Positions 41,960 to 54,486 of a DNA stretch of 64,000 bases are shown one piece after another. The notes beneath the pieces are model-generated. The model was given only the letters and a program-made list of their open reading frames with translations, was not told where the DNA came from and did no database searches. Position 1 is the first letter of the stretch. Every line of letters starts with the position of its first letter. Position numbers and translations under genes: made by a program. Source of the stretch: Branchiostoma floridae (lineage: Eukaryota > Chordata > Leptocardii > Amphioxiformes > Branchiostomatidae); assembly GCF_000003815.2 (NCBI RefSeq), contig NC_049984.1:12211186-12275185 (forward strand), given 5' to 3'.

Positions 41960-42840
41960 GCTGATTAATAATAAGAGTTCGGAGACCTCATATCTTCATG
42001 AAGTAGTCTGATTATGCTAATGACTTCCACATTTGCATAATCTATGCTTAGTTTTGTACACCTGTATCTAACCTACGCTGGTCACTATGTTGATTATCCA
42101 ATCATTTACCACATCGAGGAACTATGGCACTTTTGCATTGATTATGCAAATTAAGGACTTATTTGCATAGTTGGTACCTGATAATGTTCCACTTGCCACA
42201 AACTACATATATTGCATGTATTTGAGTTCTATAAAGGAAATACTGCAAATACAGATTTTCCTCATTAAATATGCAAATTAAGTGTCGGTTTGCATAATTT
42301 GCACTTAATGATGTGCATCTCTGTCTGAGCTACCTACATATCATGTAAATTTGTTGTTCTCTTCTTCAGTTATCCTCCTTAGAATATTTTGCCAAAAATG
42401 CCCCAGAGCAACCTGCTATGGGGACCAAATATACACCACATATCCCTTATGTCACAAGCTACTGTATCTGACATTCAAAAATCAAGACCATGGCACATCC
42501 AGTTCAAAAGATCCAGAAAATGAATTTCTGCTGCAGTACCAAGGTCACATACCAGGTGGCCCAAAATTGACCTCGACCTTTGTCTTCCTTACACCCACCC
42601 ACAAGCCAAATGTCATCGTAATCCATCTAGAGTTTAGCCTGAGTACCATCCTCCGTAGTGACCGCTGGCTCACTACTTTCGCTTGCTAACCACGGAAAGT
42701 AGTGAGCCAGCGGTCAGTACGGAGGATGGTACGCAGACTATCCAGAGCTATGCTAACTACAAAAATCCGGACACACAGACAGACACACAGACACACCCAA
42801 AACTATATCTCCATTTTTCATGGAGATAAAAACTCAAATT
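41960..42840 (+). mobile_element. Dispersed repeat with octamers and a GACAGACA-type tail
   Basis: The segment includes TATGCAAATTAAG twice, CAAGGTCACATACCAGGTGG, ATTGACCTCGACCTTTGTCT and a 3' tail with CACACAGACAGACACACAGA ending in TTTTCATGGAGATAA. Such tails are typical of dispersed non-LTR-derived repeats in marine invertebrates. No coding frame remains. Boundaries approximate. Confidence 0.55.
42635..42740. mobile_element. Foldback element, 106 bp, nested in another repeat
   Basis: Arms of about 45 bp with four mismatches: TAGCCTGAGTACCATCCTCC and the complement of its right-hand counterpart; 16-bp loop. It separates two parts of a dispersed repeat (CCATCTAGAG / TCCAGAGCTATGCTAAC). Confidence 0.85.
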
Positions 42841-42895
42841 ACCTGATGCATGCACGAGCGTATCTTATCAATCCAAATACTATACACATACATGT

Positions 42896-42990
42896 AAGCA
42901 CACACACGCGCGCGCAAACACACACACACACACAAACAAACAAACAAACACACATGCATACACACACGCGCGCGCGCACGCACACACGCA
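42896..42990. repeat. (CA)n / (CG)n / (CAAA)n compound microsatellite
   Basis: Alternating CA, CGCG and CAAA blocks. The alternating purine-pyrimidine CGCGCGCA blocks (about 42907-42914 and 42967-42977) could adopt Z-DNA. Intergenic. Confidence 0.9.
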
Positions 42991-43369
42991 AATTTCACTT
43001 CCTCCAGCATGAAATGAGGCATGGCCTATGTCTATCTCTTCCTATATCGCGCCACTATTACCCTTCAAATCACGGCGAACGGACAGCTACTAAATCCTCT
43101 TACGGCGGCCGGTGATTGAGTTCCTCCTCTGTCCTAAGCACACCTATTACATCGCTCAGTAATGACTTATCGTTGTTCCTTTGGGTGGATGTAATCACCG
43201 ACCGCGGGGTACTATCAATTACCGAGACCTGCTACATCTCCGCATGAGGGCGGCACAGACTCTACATCGACCTCTTTTAAAAAAGCGAACTGGGAACTGT
43301 TTGAAAACAGCCGTCCACTCGAACACGATCGCACCATGGCAACAACGATAAACCAAGTCCCGGGCTCAA

Positions 43370-43379
43370 TATAAAAAGG
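43370..43379 (+). promoter_or_regulatory. Candidate TATA-box promoter
   Basis: TATAAAAAGG is a strong TATA box in an otherwise A/T-mixed intergenic stretch. Upstream at 43334 is CCATGGCAAC, an RFX-type half site. About 25-30 bp downstream (43400-43404) is CACAG/GTTAGA, which could be a first-exon donor. The transcript is unknown; it could be a distant non-coding first exon of the SLC7A9-like gene or an unrelated RNA. Confidence 0.35.
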
Positions 43380-45119
43380 CCCTCAGCAGAATTCAATTCA
43401 CAGGTTAGATTTTCCCATTTGGGGTTCAGCTAGCCGGAGTGATGGAGCCTTGATTGCGGCTTTACTGGCCCCTTGTGTGCGGACTGCAGATGGTCTGTGC
43501 CGTATGTGTTGGTGGGGGTGCGTAGGTGTTATCTCGCAACCGCAAAGCTGCATTTACTTACCGCGAAGGCACCGTGGCGCCGAGGGTTTCAGCTAGCGGT
43601 GCACAAGATTGATGCAAAATACTTGAGAACCACGCAGCAATGGGAAAATAAATTTGCTTTGTCATGTTTTTGGGGTGTCTTAAGCTTTTTTGTATATCAC
43701 GATAGGAACAGGTGTAAAAAGCGACTTTTGTACAGGCATTTTTCAAGCGTTTCAAGTTGGGTTTTAAAGTATGGGGTTTCGTTGCTTCTTCAATTCACAT
43801 AGCATCATCAATATAATGTTATCCGTGCGAGCTCTACGAAAGCTCATTCAGGTTACATAGTATAAAGCTGCGCTTCAGCAGAAAAAAAATGCTTGAAAAG
43901 TAAACATTTGGAATTTTGCAACGCCTGGTACCCTTAATACATGTGCAAAAACGCTGGACGCGAAAGTTAGGTCTACACGCGGGACTAGTCAACCAAAACT
44001 TGAACACCAAAATGTTCACCTACAGAAACAAAACATTTTCGAACACGCCGCAAAAATGACAAATCGATTCTGCAGCCCGTCCTACTGTCAAACACACTAA
44101 GGTCGTTTTGACAAATGGTTCTACCAGTTCACGTGCGATGGTCATCACATATGCGGTCTGCTATTAAAGCGCCAAAACACAATGGCCACCCCGGAAAAAA
44201 ACATCCGGTGAAGTTCAAATCAAACAGAAACTTCCGTTGGGCCACACGGCGGCCAGTGTTTGTGGAGACTGTGGAACTCCTCATCACAGACTTTCCGTTT
44301 TGATCTCGTTTAAAGCCTTTTTTCTCGGTGGTGGGAAAGTCTCGTTCCCATGACGAAGGTCGTTTCTTGTCGGAACCACGTCGGTCGGTTCGCTTACCGG
44401 AACTTTCATTGAACAGAAGGCCGCACAAAGACTGGACTTTACAGCCACTGTCGTCTGTGGTATCTGAGGCAGGAAGCTTCACAAGTGTTTCAAGGTCTAA
44501 GGTAGATTGTACTTGCGTACATTGAATTTTCCCATTCTACTTCTCTTTATTTGCTTGGTGCACATTTAACGGTTTTCCAAAGTGCGCATTCCAAGTACAT
44601 GTACTGACGTTTGCTCTCGACGTGTCCAAAACAGTAGCTCACTACTTCTTCCACGCATACACCCGACACTACAGTTGTTTCCCCCGAGCCATAGCCCCGC
44701 ATCCTCCTTCATTAAGTAGAGACGAGGTAATTTCATGGGACGGTGAAGGCGTATCGGAGTGGGTCAGGCGGGAGGCGCGGGACAGGCGGGAGATAGATGG
44801 AGGGGACCCGCCGGAGGTGTACGGTGTACGCCGCTAAGGTTCACTGGTGCCGTGGATGCGGAGAGAAACATTGCACACAACAGTACGGGGGGTAATTTTA
44901 CATGTGGATTATTTCACAGGGACGAATACGCCTTTAATTTGCCTTAAAGGGAAGATAGACATTTGGTCATTTTCATATGACAACTGTGTTCAGTTGGCAG
45001 AGGCCGTTGCTTCTGTAAGTCCCAAGATTATGTTGCTTGATAGTTCTCAGGCTTGACAATTAGCGAATGATGGATCCCTTGGGAAGAGGATTTCGACGTG
45101 ATAGAGGGAGAGAGAAAGG

Positions 45120-45182
45120 TACACACACAAACACGTACATACACACACGCACAAACACATACACACAAACACGCATACACAG
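45120..45182. repeat. Degenerate (CA)n tract
   Basis: ACACAC interrupted by GTA, GCA and AAA units; intergenic. Confidence 0.9.
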
Positions 45183-46580
45183 AGACAGAGGGGTAGAGAG
45201 AGTGAGTTAGTAAACTAATAACCTTCCTTTGATACCTCCAATCGCTCATTTCCAAAGTTCCCAGATACTAGACCGCCCTGAACTTCAGAAAGACTCGACT
45301 TTCACTTTGTATTGTCGATGCGCCTTGGTCTAATCACTCATTTCCCTTTCGATCTGTGGGAGCAAAACAGGGTCGGTTTGTCTTACTGGGGGTTAGGAGG
45401 GGGGTCAGCGTCGGAAATAAGACCTCGATTCAGAAGCTTGGCTACATAAAATTGGCTTAGGAGATTAGCGTACTGATACAATGGGTATTTGTGACGGCCT
45501 GTGGACATGAATGATGCTTAATGTGATATCGTCGGCAAAGTCGTGAGCTCGACTTTGACCTTTAGACCTCCATAACGTTAACGGGAATCTATCTCACTTT
45601 CTGATTGCCAACGTTAACAAGCCTGTAATGGAATGTTTTTGGGGAGAGTTGTGATGATGCATTGGGAATGAAGTCGCCATGAGACGTTAACTCAGATTGG
45701 CCTCTGGATACTCAGGTTGGCTAAACTTTGGTATGTGTTTGTTTGTATTTAAAACTTTTTACAGCAATATCAGTGCTACTACTCAGTGATACAAAATATG
45801 TCTTCGATGATGTAGAGTTTATTGTTATTTATTAGCAAATTGCCATTCTAGTTACAAATAACTAACACGTTGGATCATGGATGTATCCGGACCGGGTAGA
45901 AAGAATATGTGAAGCCCTTGCAATGAAACATATCGCACGTCCACGTCCAATAGGATTGTAGCAAGCCAACTGCTTTCGACATACATTGTTTGAAATCACT
46001 TTACAACCTTTGGACTAACCGCTTTGAACGCTTGGCAAAACGCTGTCGACGATTTCTGTGCATTCCGCCCATGATAGCATGTTCATGGATAACGTACTCA
46101 CCAAGCAGAGGTTAGGCTCAGATTGTTTTGACATTTCTAGGCGTTTTGTCGGGGTTTCTACTAGTAGTATGTCAGGTTTTCTTGTTGTCCACTACGGACT
46201 CACTTGACTGTGCCCAGGCCATATGTATCATCATTATCGCACTGAACACTTGAAACTATACCGTAATGACTGCCGCAAGTAATTTCATAAGGTTGGTAGA
46301 ATCAAGGAGCTTTCATCAACCTTGGTAGAATATAGGATACTTTTTACATATCCAGTAAATGCTCACTTGCTTCTATGCCTATCAGATATCCAGAGCCTCT
46401 AACTGGAGCTCTGCTTCTCACCGCTACATGTAGCCGATGTAGGTGGCGCTTTTGAGGCGAGAACTCAATCCGAAACGTGGATAAGTTTGTATCCCCCTCG
46501 TCCCACTTCATCAGTTCAGACTTCCTTATCCATACCGCTTCCTTGATCCACCATTGTTGTCTTCCCTGTCAATGATCTTG

Positions 46581-46593
46581 CCCCCCCCCCCCC
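46581..46593. repeat. Poly-C run (13)
   Basis: Thirteen cytosines in a row, intergenic. Length may be uncertain in sequencing. Confidence 0.9.
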
Positions 46594-47675
46594 ACCTCCC
46601 AGTCATTTACACAGTTGCTTCTTCTCTTCATTTTGTGAATGCCTTTTTTGAGACCTTGTTTATAAAGACTCTTAGCTTTATAGATCTCGAGGCATATTCA
46701 AAACGAATGTCGGACGCTCGACTATACCCTATATGTACAAACGTACGTAGTTGGCGTTATTCTCTTGGGAGATAGTGGCAGAATCATGTTGCCAAGTTGA
46801 AGTATCACTATGTTGGGGTTAATCCAGGGTGCACAGCACTGCACACACAGTAAACACAGCCTTGTCAACTCTAGGTTATGGTCTTTGTGATCAGCTATGG
46901 CAATCCTCAACACAAGTATACATGCTTCATTTCATATACGCCTAATCGTTCGGCCCGGTCGGCGATATCTGTCGTGCGACCACAAACTGAGGGCATTCTT
47001 GGCATATTCGTATATGTATCGCACAAAATCTATCTGTCTCGTTACCGGAAAGGCTGCCTTATAATTCTTGTCGGCAGTTGGTTCATCCACTGCCTGCTTG
47101 AACATTCCAGGGCATTAACCATGCGCGAATTTAACCTCGCCGTCAGCTTTGATACTTGGCTTTCCCTCTATCTCTGGTCATGTCTATACTCTGACAGAGT
47201 CTTCAGCACCATGTGTGACACCGGTTGGAGGACCTATCGGAACCTCTATCAAACAGGGATAAAGATAGATTAGAGATGGTGGCCTAACACGGCACGAGTG
47301 TACATGTCATCAAATCCTCGCCGTGGCAATAGGGGGCAATTATCAGCAGGGGCGTGTAACGGGCGGAGTGCGCTCCGGGAGGGGTGTGTGTATTTATAGG
47401 CGGGCAGGCGATCATATGTCGGGGAGAGTCCGCGTGTTTATGTGTCCTTATCTCGGCTGTTAACACTTCTAGGTGATGCTGTACTAATCATGAAGTGCTG
47501 CGTGTGGTACAGGTTAGTCAACACTTGTATCTCCATGGATATCTCATTATAGGCCACAAGAAAGGGTTATCATTGATGTGTTCTACCATCATCAGAGTAA
47601 ACGGGGTTGTAAATTGCACATGCAATTCTGTTTAACTCTCTATCCCTAATGTCAATAGACCTAGCCTGCTATTAT

Positions 47676-47954
47676 CGCTCCCGAGTCTCTTCTGTCCTCT
47701 GCGCAAATACTCTAGTATTTGCTAGTCTCTACCAGACTCCGGATCGCTGGAAAATCGTAGAAATGGAACAAATAGAGAGGAATATAACCGGCCAAGGAAC
47801 AGCTCGCGATCGCGTGCTGTTCCCTGGCCGGATATATTCCTCTGGCCGGCTTACTCCTCTGATTTGTTCCATTTCTACGATTTTTCCAGCGATCCGGAGT
47901 CTGGTAGAGACTAAGTATTTGCGCAGAGGACAGAAGAGACTCGGGAGCTATAAT
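47676..47954. mobile_element. Near-perfect palindromic MITE, about 275 bp
   Basis: GCTCCCGAGTCTCTTCTGTC on the left is mirrored by its complement on the right, and the arms stay complementary through CAGACTCCGGATCGCTGG and ATCGTAGAAATGGAACAAAT to a centre at about 47812 (AGCTCGCGATCGCGTGCT). There is almost no loop. It has no coding function, though chance frames run through it. Confidence 0.88.
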
Positions 47955-49389
47955 ACAGCTGGATACCAGGCTGATAGAGCAGAAGCGTGCCTAGGGCACA
48001 GTCTCACATTCGTCGTAGTTTTGCAAACTTCAGTCATTGTTATAATAGCCAAGCGTTTGTCAGATACAAAATTCAGCCGACTTGCTACAGAAAGGGTTGC
48101 TTTATATCCTTGTCGGTGGTTCGGGTCCTGTCACCGCCTGCTTCAAAATTTATTAGACATCAAAATCGTAGAAAAAACTAAGACAAATGTTATTACTCAT
48201 TTCATTCAGCTATTCTTTGATGACAGCCCATTGTCTTTCACCTTATACTTGTAATGGTTTGTTGAAAGCCATAAAAGACGACGGGTCCCTCCAAGAACGA
48301 ATAAGATATGTCCACTTGAGTCCACTCTATGGTCACCAGCTGACTAAGACGAAGTGGGAAGCCGTGATCTACAGCGACCATGAATATACTGACGCCCTGC
48401 ACTTCATAGCACAGTTGACTGGATTTTGATCACGACTGGCCGTTTTTTCCACTTCAGAGGCTGCCACGCGTTACTCTCTTGGCATTTAGAACTTTTGACA
48501 TCAATTACTACCGCGTAAAAGACAGACAGTCCAGACTGAAAGATTAGCAAAGGTCACTTCTGTGATAGTTTCGTACTTAATAACGAAGCTGCACTTTCCT
48601 GAATGCCATAGCTCACTCGTCGTGATGGCGTGTCGGACTTTGGCATTTAAGACGAACTCTGCCGAGTGTCTCGCCGAGAGAGTCTCCGTATTACATGGTA
48701 GTAAACTTGACTTTGACTAAATTACAGTCATCAAATAGTGAGGGTTGAAAATTGATTCTGCTCGGTAAAAGAACACAGGAATGAAGCATAGCAAAAAGAG
48801 CACATTGAAGACTGGAATTGGTACCAACAAGATTACAGCCTTCAAACTGTAGAACGCTTTTTATGAACGTTTGATTCACCGAATCTCCTTTCTTCGGCAA
48901 TGGCGTTGGTATTTCAGATCAAAGTTGAGCACCAAAGCCGAGTGCTACAGTTTCTGTATGATAGACATTTTTCACTACGATAATCCACAAGAACTGACGT
49001 TCTAACGAGGTCATCGGCCTCCTCGTGCCGATCATAAAATGTCGTCTGATGGCGTGAGGTCTGTGATCATGGCCACCGTCCGTCGGTATGTCGTCTGTCA
49101 GAATGTGAATTATGGGCGGACGACAATCGAACAGCCATAGCTCTGACACAAGGGCTATCCCATCTACTTATGGGGGAGGGAGACTCTCGTCGAAGATTAA
49201 CTCTTGTGAATCGATGGACAGCTGAAGGTTTTCAGTTTAATGGCCTGTAATGGAGATCCCCGAGGACTTGGCCGGGGTAAATCCTTCCATTTCACAGGGC
49301 ACTTACCAGATTTGCGACAGGGCAGCAGAGGACTTAGTCTAATGAAAACTAAATGCTTAGTTATTTGCAGTTAAGGGGGATATTCTGAG

Positions 49390-49690
49390 GCACGTTGGGT
49401 AGAGAAATGGGCCATGGAAGTGTGCAATTATGAGCACACTGCATTCGTGCTTGTAAGTCTATTCTGTTCAGACTCATCACAATCCCTTGCTGTCTCAGTT
49501 AGAGGGTATGTTCTTTACCGTTACCCTTTCCATTTAACGTACTCTGGGCATCTCCTCGAACACGGGACTCCCACCCATTTTATATCCGTTCCGAAAGACT
49601 GGTGCACCCCCAACCGAAATGCCCTTTCCAAGATTGAACCTAGGTCTCCCATTTAACAACTAATTACCAGTTGAGCTACAGGGACATCCC
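49390..49690 (-). mobile_element. tRNA-derived SINE
   Basis: On the minus strand the head is TGTAGCTCAACTGGTAATTA (A-box) followed by CCTAGGTTCAATCTTGG (B-box). The body is diverged. Intergenic. Confidence 0.65.
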
Positions 49691-52600
49691 CCAGAAGTGT
49701 GCAGGGAAGAGGTACTGAGGTACGTTGGGTACAGCAATATGCCATGGATGCATATGGGCGATTGCAAGCTAATGTTGTCATGTTTTCATTTATGAGCACA
49801 CTCCATTCGTTCTTGTAATCCTAGAAGAAAAATTTCTATTGCCTCGCCTTTAGTTTTGCATTCAACGGTTGTTATCTGAAAAAATTCTTTACTTAGCCCA
49901 GTACGCTTCGGAAAGCTTTAGAGAGAAATCTGGCGACACTTCCGAATGTAGATGTTGTCTTTGATGTGGAATGAATCATGCACATGCACGACATGCTCCG
50001 GGAAAACACGCGAGACACGGACTGGCAGATGTACAGCAATGTAAGATGTGCCACAGACCGTTCTAAATGTAGCATGGGTTTCGCGATAGAAGCTTTTGAA
50101 GCTCCCTGGTGGCTATTGTTGACGATATTCTAGCACGGCTGTCATCACATTTCTGACCGAAATATCGAGCGGTCATGGGGCAAAGTAGTTAACACATACA
50201 GTCTGGCATTTTTTCCAAGCACACTACAGTACCTCCCAGTATTTTCCTGTGCAACACTAACAATCCACACCAACGTTTGCAGTGGAGCAGTATACCAACC
50301 AACACATATATCAATCCCTGTGTTTACTAATGATGCGAGTAATCACAGCAATATCATTGCCACTAATATTAATCATCAGCTAAGTAACTACAAGGGTATC
50401 TCGTTACAGTTACAACAGAGAATTAATTATTCCAAATTTCCCCGCCTTTCTAAAGGATTGGTCTTAAAGCGTGGTGAAACCATACAGAGCTCGTAATGCA
50501 TTCATCGCTGTCTGGAAAAGTCGCTTTCATCGTGATTTCAATTTAAGACAAAATCCGTTACCAGAAGTAGTTTGAAAGGGTGCACTCTTTCGCTACTTGA
50601 AGTCGTGCGGTGCTCTTGATGTTCGTGTCTTGAAAGATAAAAGTGTGTAGAGATGGGGGTTGAATTGGTGGCGATGTTACTTGGGTTGATAAAAGGGTTC
50701 GTTGACACAATGATCAATACGTGTAAAACAAATGGGTAAACGCAGTGCTATTACCTATGGGAGATTTCTTGAATTCTGGTATTCCAGATATAGCGAAAAA
50801 TTCGTCCCAGGTTTCAATTCTCAGCACGAAAAAGACCCCAATACACTTATCAAGAATAGTGGGGGTTATTCGGTGTGTTTCAGGACAAGCCATAGCGAGC
50901 CACAGCGAAGCCGTAATGCACCACCACTGGCTGTTTCAAAAAGCTCCATGCTCCACCTCAATTGCGGACGACTACTTCACCTTACTTAAATGTCAAGGGC
51001 AAGACGGAGACCTTCTGTCAGTGACAAGACATTTTGAAGACAAGAAGCTCTTACGTCCATTCATGTATGACCGATGACACTCATCTGGACCTTCCCAATG
51101 TATGGGTGATCTACTTGAATACTAGTATCAAAATGGAGAGACATTTTGCTCTATTTTTCATGGCTTTGACCGGTGCGCTTAGAAATATAACTTCGTCATG
51201 TGTGACGTACGCGGAATAAAGACAGCCCAGAAGAGAAATGGAGAAGGCAACACAAATAGCCCCTGCCTTCTGCTCATCCCGGAGGAATCACACATTTTAT
51301 TCCGGTAACGAGAAATCGATGAAGTCATTACGGACACAGATCGGGGCGGCGGCGTGGCGCAGTCAGGTGGGACGGTAGAGGCTCAACTACAGTTCTACAA
51401 GTAAAGTAAAACTTCTAGTATTAGTGTCACTTTCTGTACAGAAAGTCTCTTTTTTCTACGGCCTCTTTTTCTTTCGTTCTTGAGTCATTACCGAATGTTG
51501 AATATCGAAGTTACCTGGCCGATAACAATCTTCAAGCAGATGTTGGGAGGAAACAATCGTAACACTTTTGAAGCTGCGACTTTTCTGATCTTGCTAGGCT
51601 CAACGAAAAATTTAAAATTAAGCGTATAGCAAAAAAAACTAAAAAAAATAGGCCCAAATTATTTGTTAATGACTATTCCTTTTTATGTTTTATGTGTTTT
51701 GTTTTAATTCTTTCATATCGCACTTTCGAAATTCGTCCGGCTTCCCGTAAACTGCCCGTCCGGACCCCGATTTGGAAATGTGACACCAACATGACTTACT
51801 ATAAGTATTCAGTTCATACAAATATCATATTTCAATATTTCCCTTCTTCAATGTTTGACAGACCATTAAGCCTAATCAATAATCCATGATATGCGATTTA
51901 GAAAACAGTATGTTAAGATGATAAATACCCGTTTGTCAATCAAAATAATTTCTTCATCGATTTTATGTCATAGCACTATCCGTTTACTTCAATGAATAAA
52001 GACCTTTATTGTACATATAAACCTACTGGGTTAAGTACAGATCGCAACAAAATGACATTTGACAAATACATGGAATATTAACAATATCAACCAACACAAA
52101 GAATCAATATGCTTTAAGAAATGCCTCTGCAGTTGAGTCCATGTACACGACAGTTGTATAGGGGAATGAACCATTCATGTCAGTTAAATGTCATGGGAAT
52201 TATGTAACTGTCCTTCATTTGGAGTCGGTGATGTATTCATCCCTACATGTGCACGGACGGTTGCTCCTCAGGTGTTAGTGGAGATAGGGAGGCCGTGTTG
52301 TCGTTCCCCCGCGTGGCCGGCCGCACGGCGTATCTTTGAGAAAATTGCCGGGGACTCATTATACTAGTACATACCCGCAGAATTGGTCCCCCGCCGGTAC
52401 TTTTAAATGGAGGATGCCCGGTGGTCGACTGACGTTTCACGGAACTAGTAACGTTCGCCACTTCTGATATGTTCTCGCTCCGTGGGATTCAGAGTTCAGC
52501 GGCGTTACTACAACATTGTGGAATTTGACGAGAATTTGACAGGTAAAGTATTGACTAACGTGGAACAGTAGTGGGGGGTACAAACAGTGCTAGAATTGTA

Positions 52601-54058
52601 AAAGGGCGTGGTGGCTCCAGGCTTTTTGGAAACGGCCTCTCTTCTTCTACTTTAACTCCAGAACCCGTAGGCTTTCCTTGTACATTTTCTGTCTAACAGT
52701 GGCTTATTTAATCATTAATGATGCAAACTCTTATGTAATGAATTAACCACTATGAGAATATGATAGATGTGTTTTGACAGGACAGGCATATATCATATAT
52801 TTCAAGCGTGAACGTTTGAAATGTCACATGTACGTACGCGGTATATTACACTGTTACGGTGGCTGACTATACACGTGACTATGTTTATGTACAGTTTTTG
52901 CAAGATAAAGTGTACAGGTATATCAGAGAAGTTGTGCCGGTCACGTTTGTGAAGAGGCAAAACGTGACTAGCTGTCATTTCTCTGTAATATACAATCATG
53001 ATCACGCACGGCTATCCTATAATGTTGACATTTATTGATATTGTTGATATTGTTGTAATGTCTTATATCAGCCGATTAGAGCGAAGACTACACATATTTC
53101 ATGTGAGGTTAGCGTTCGGTTTTTGTAATTAATGGCGGCCGGTCGTCATTACATCAGAGGAGCGGAAATACATGTATCCCGGGGAAGGTTCGGTGGTGGT
53201 ATGGAAGTTTCACGGACGTCATAAGGAGTTTGAAACACGTTTTTATGTCAAGGTCTCAAAATAAGGCATCGTATTGGAAAAGTAGAGTTTGTAAAACCAG
53301 GCACTGTGGTTGTCCTGTGTGTTGGACTAGTCCCTGTGCCTCTTGACTAGAAGTTACATCCTATACAGGGATGCAGTGACCTGCCCCTAATGCAAAAGGT
53401 CATATGCACGGAACCAACGTTTGAGCAGAGGTCCTGCTAAAGCCTCTCTATCCAATATTGAACATCATTACGTCATCCCGTGTCTTAGTGATGTTTTATC
53501 TCTATTCAGGGTCGGACATCGGAAGGGATTCTCGTAAATTGTCGGAGATGCGCGCAGAAAGAGGATTTCATGATCGCTGGAAAGCCGCGCTCCATATTCA
53601 TAAGAGCTTTTAGGGCGTCCAGATGCTATCGGTCCTTGCCTCGCATTGCCCGTTCTGCTCACGTACTGCCACAAACACTTCTGCAGAAAGGGGATGTAAT
53701 TATGTATGCGAGGGAAGCCTATTGTGTATCAAGGTTTCCCGGCTGGCCTCGCGGGCTAACGCTTACACACACACTTAATCAGGACCGAATCTCCTGGGTG
53801 AATCCCCACCTAAAACAGGTAATTCCTCCTCCCTAAAGTACCCATATTATTCGCCGCGCTTTAGATGGGCTGGGTTTATCACATCTCTTTCATGTAACGG
53901 TTATATGATGCTGTAGCATAAGAGAATCCAGTACAATTGACGTTGTCTACATGAGAAGTTACTACTAATTTTCTTCGTCTTGTGCTGTAGAAACATTGCC
54001 AGTGGATGATGTGTAAGGAGACTTTCTAACATTAACTGTTACTGCTCTGTTTCTGTAG
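49691..54058. other. Intergenic upstream of the SLC7A9-like gene
   Basis: A non-coding first exon must end somewhere upstream of the 54058 acceptor; GACAG/GTAAAG at 52539-52545 is one possible donor. At 51990-52090 CTTTATTGTACATATAAACC resembles the 3' end of a dispersed LINE. No other gene recognised. Confidence 0.45.
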
Positions 54059-54131
54059 GGCCGATGGGAGAGTAGGAGGAGGACATCGGTTTTGCTTCGG
54101 TAGATGGTAGAGAGGACGCCCTACTGGGAAA
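54059..54131 (+). other. SLC7A9-like 5' UTR part of exon 1, with upstream ATGs
   Basis: Begins after a pyrimidine-rich TTTCTGTAG acceptor. Contains a minimal uORF (ATG GGA GAG TAG from 54064) and an ATG at 54104 opening a 128-codon frame that overlaps the main start out of frame. Both upstream ATGs lack a purine at -3, so they are weaker than the main start. Confidence 0.65.
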
Positions 54132-54486
54132 ATGTCGGACTACGAGTTGAAGGAGCGTTCCCCCTCGGGGCACGGCGACTCCGTGAACGGGGCCGCCAAG
54201 ACCCCGACGTCCCCGACCAAAGGTTCGGCCGCATCGACCCCGATGGGGACCGGGAAGGAGGATGGCTCGGCGCTCACGCCCGACGTGAAGGTAAAAACTC
54301 CCGACAGCGACCACCAAGGCGTGACGATGGAGAGGAAAGTTGGTTTGATCAGCGGGGTGGCGCTGATTGTCGGGACCATGATCGGATCGGGCATATTTGT
54401 ATCGCCGAAGGGAGTGTTGCGGGAGACCGGCAGTGTGGGCCCGTGTCTCATGATCTGGCTGGCGTGTGGGGTGCTGGCTATGCTCG
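54132..54486 (+). CDS. SLC7A9: SLC7A9-like exon 1 (start codon)
   Basis: Residues 1-118 plus one base. ATG at 54132 has A at -3 (GAAAATG). The cytosolic tail (residues 1-68) is rich in Ser, Thr, Pro, Gly, Lys and Asp. TM1 spans about 71-90 ([20 protein letters not shown]) and TM2 begins about 103. The donor is CTCG/GTGAGT. GC content is much higher than in surrounding DNA. A TTCTGTAG acceptor at 54058 shows that the exon starts there and that at least one non-coding exon lies upstream. Confidence 0.93.

Larger units (their letters stand above)
42991..49389. other. Intergenic, no gene recognised
   Basis: Contains the TATA-box candidate, the CA tract, the poly-C run and the large palindrome. 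A weak orphan exon candidate lies at 48246-48429. G-rich GGCGGGAGGCGCGGGACAGG at about 44768. Confidence 0.5.

Noticed and set aside
47649-48254. 201-codon plus-strand frame
   Set aside because: It runs through the large palindrome; its two halves reflect the inverted arms, with no conserved domain.
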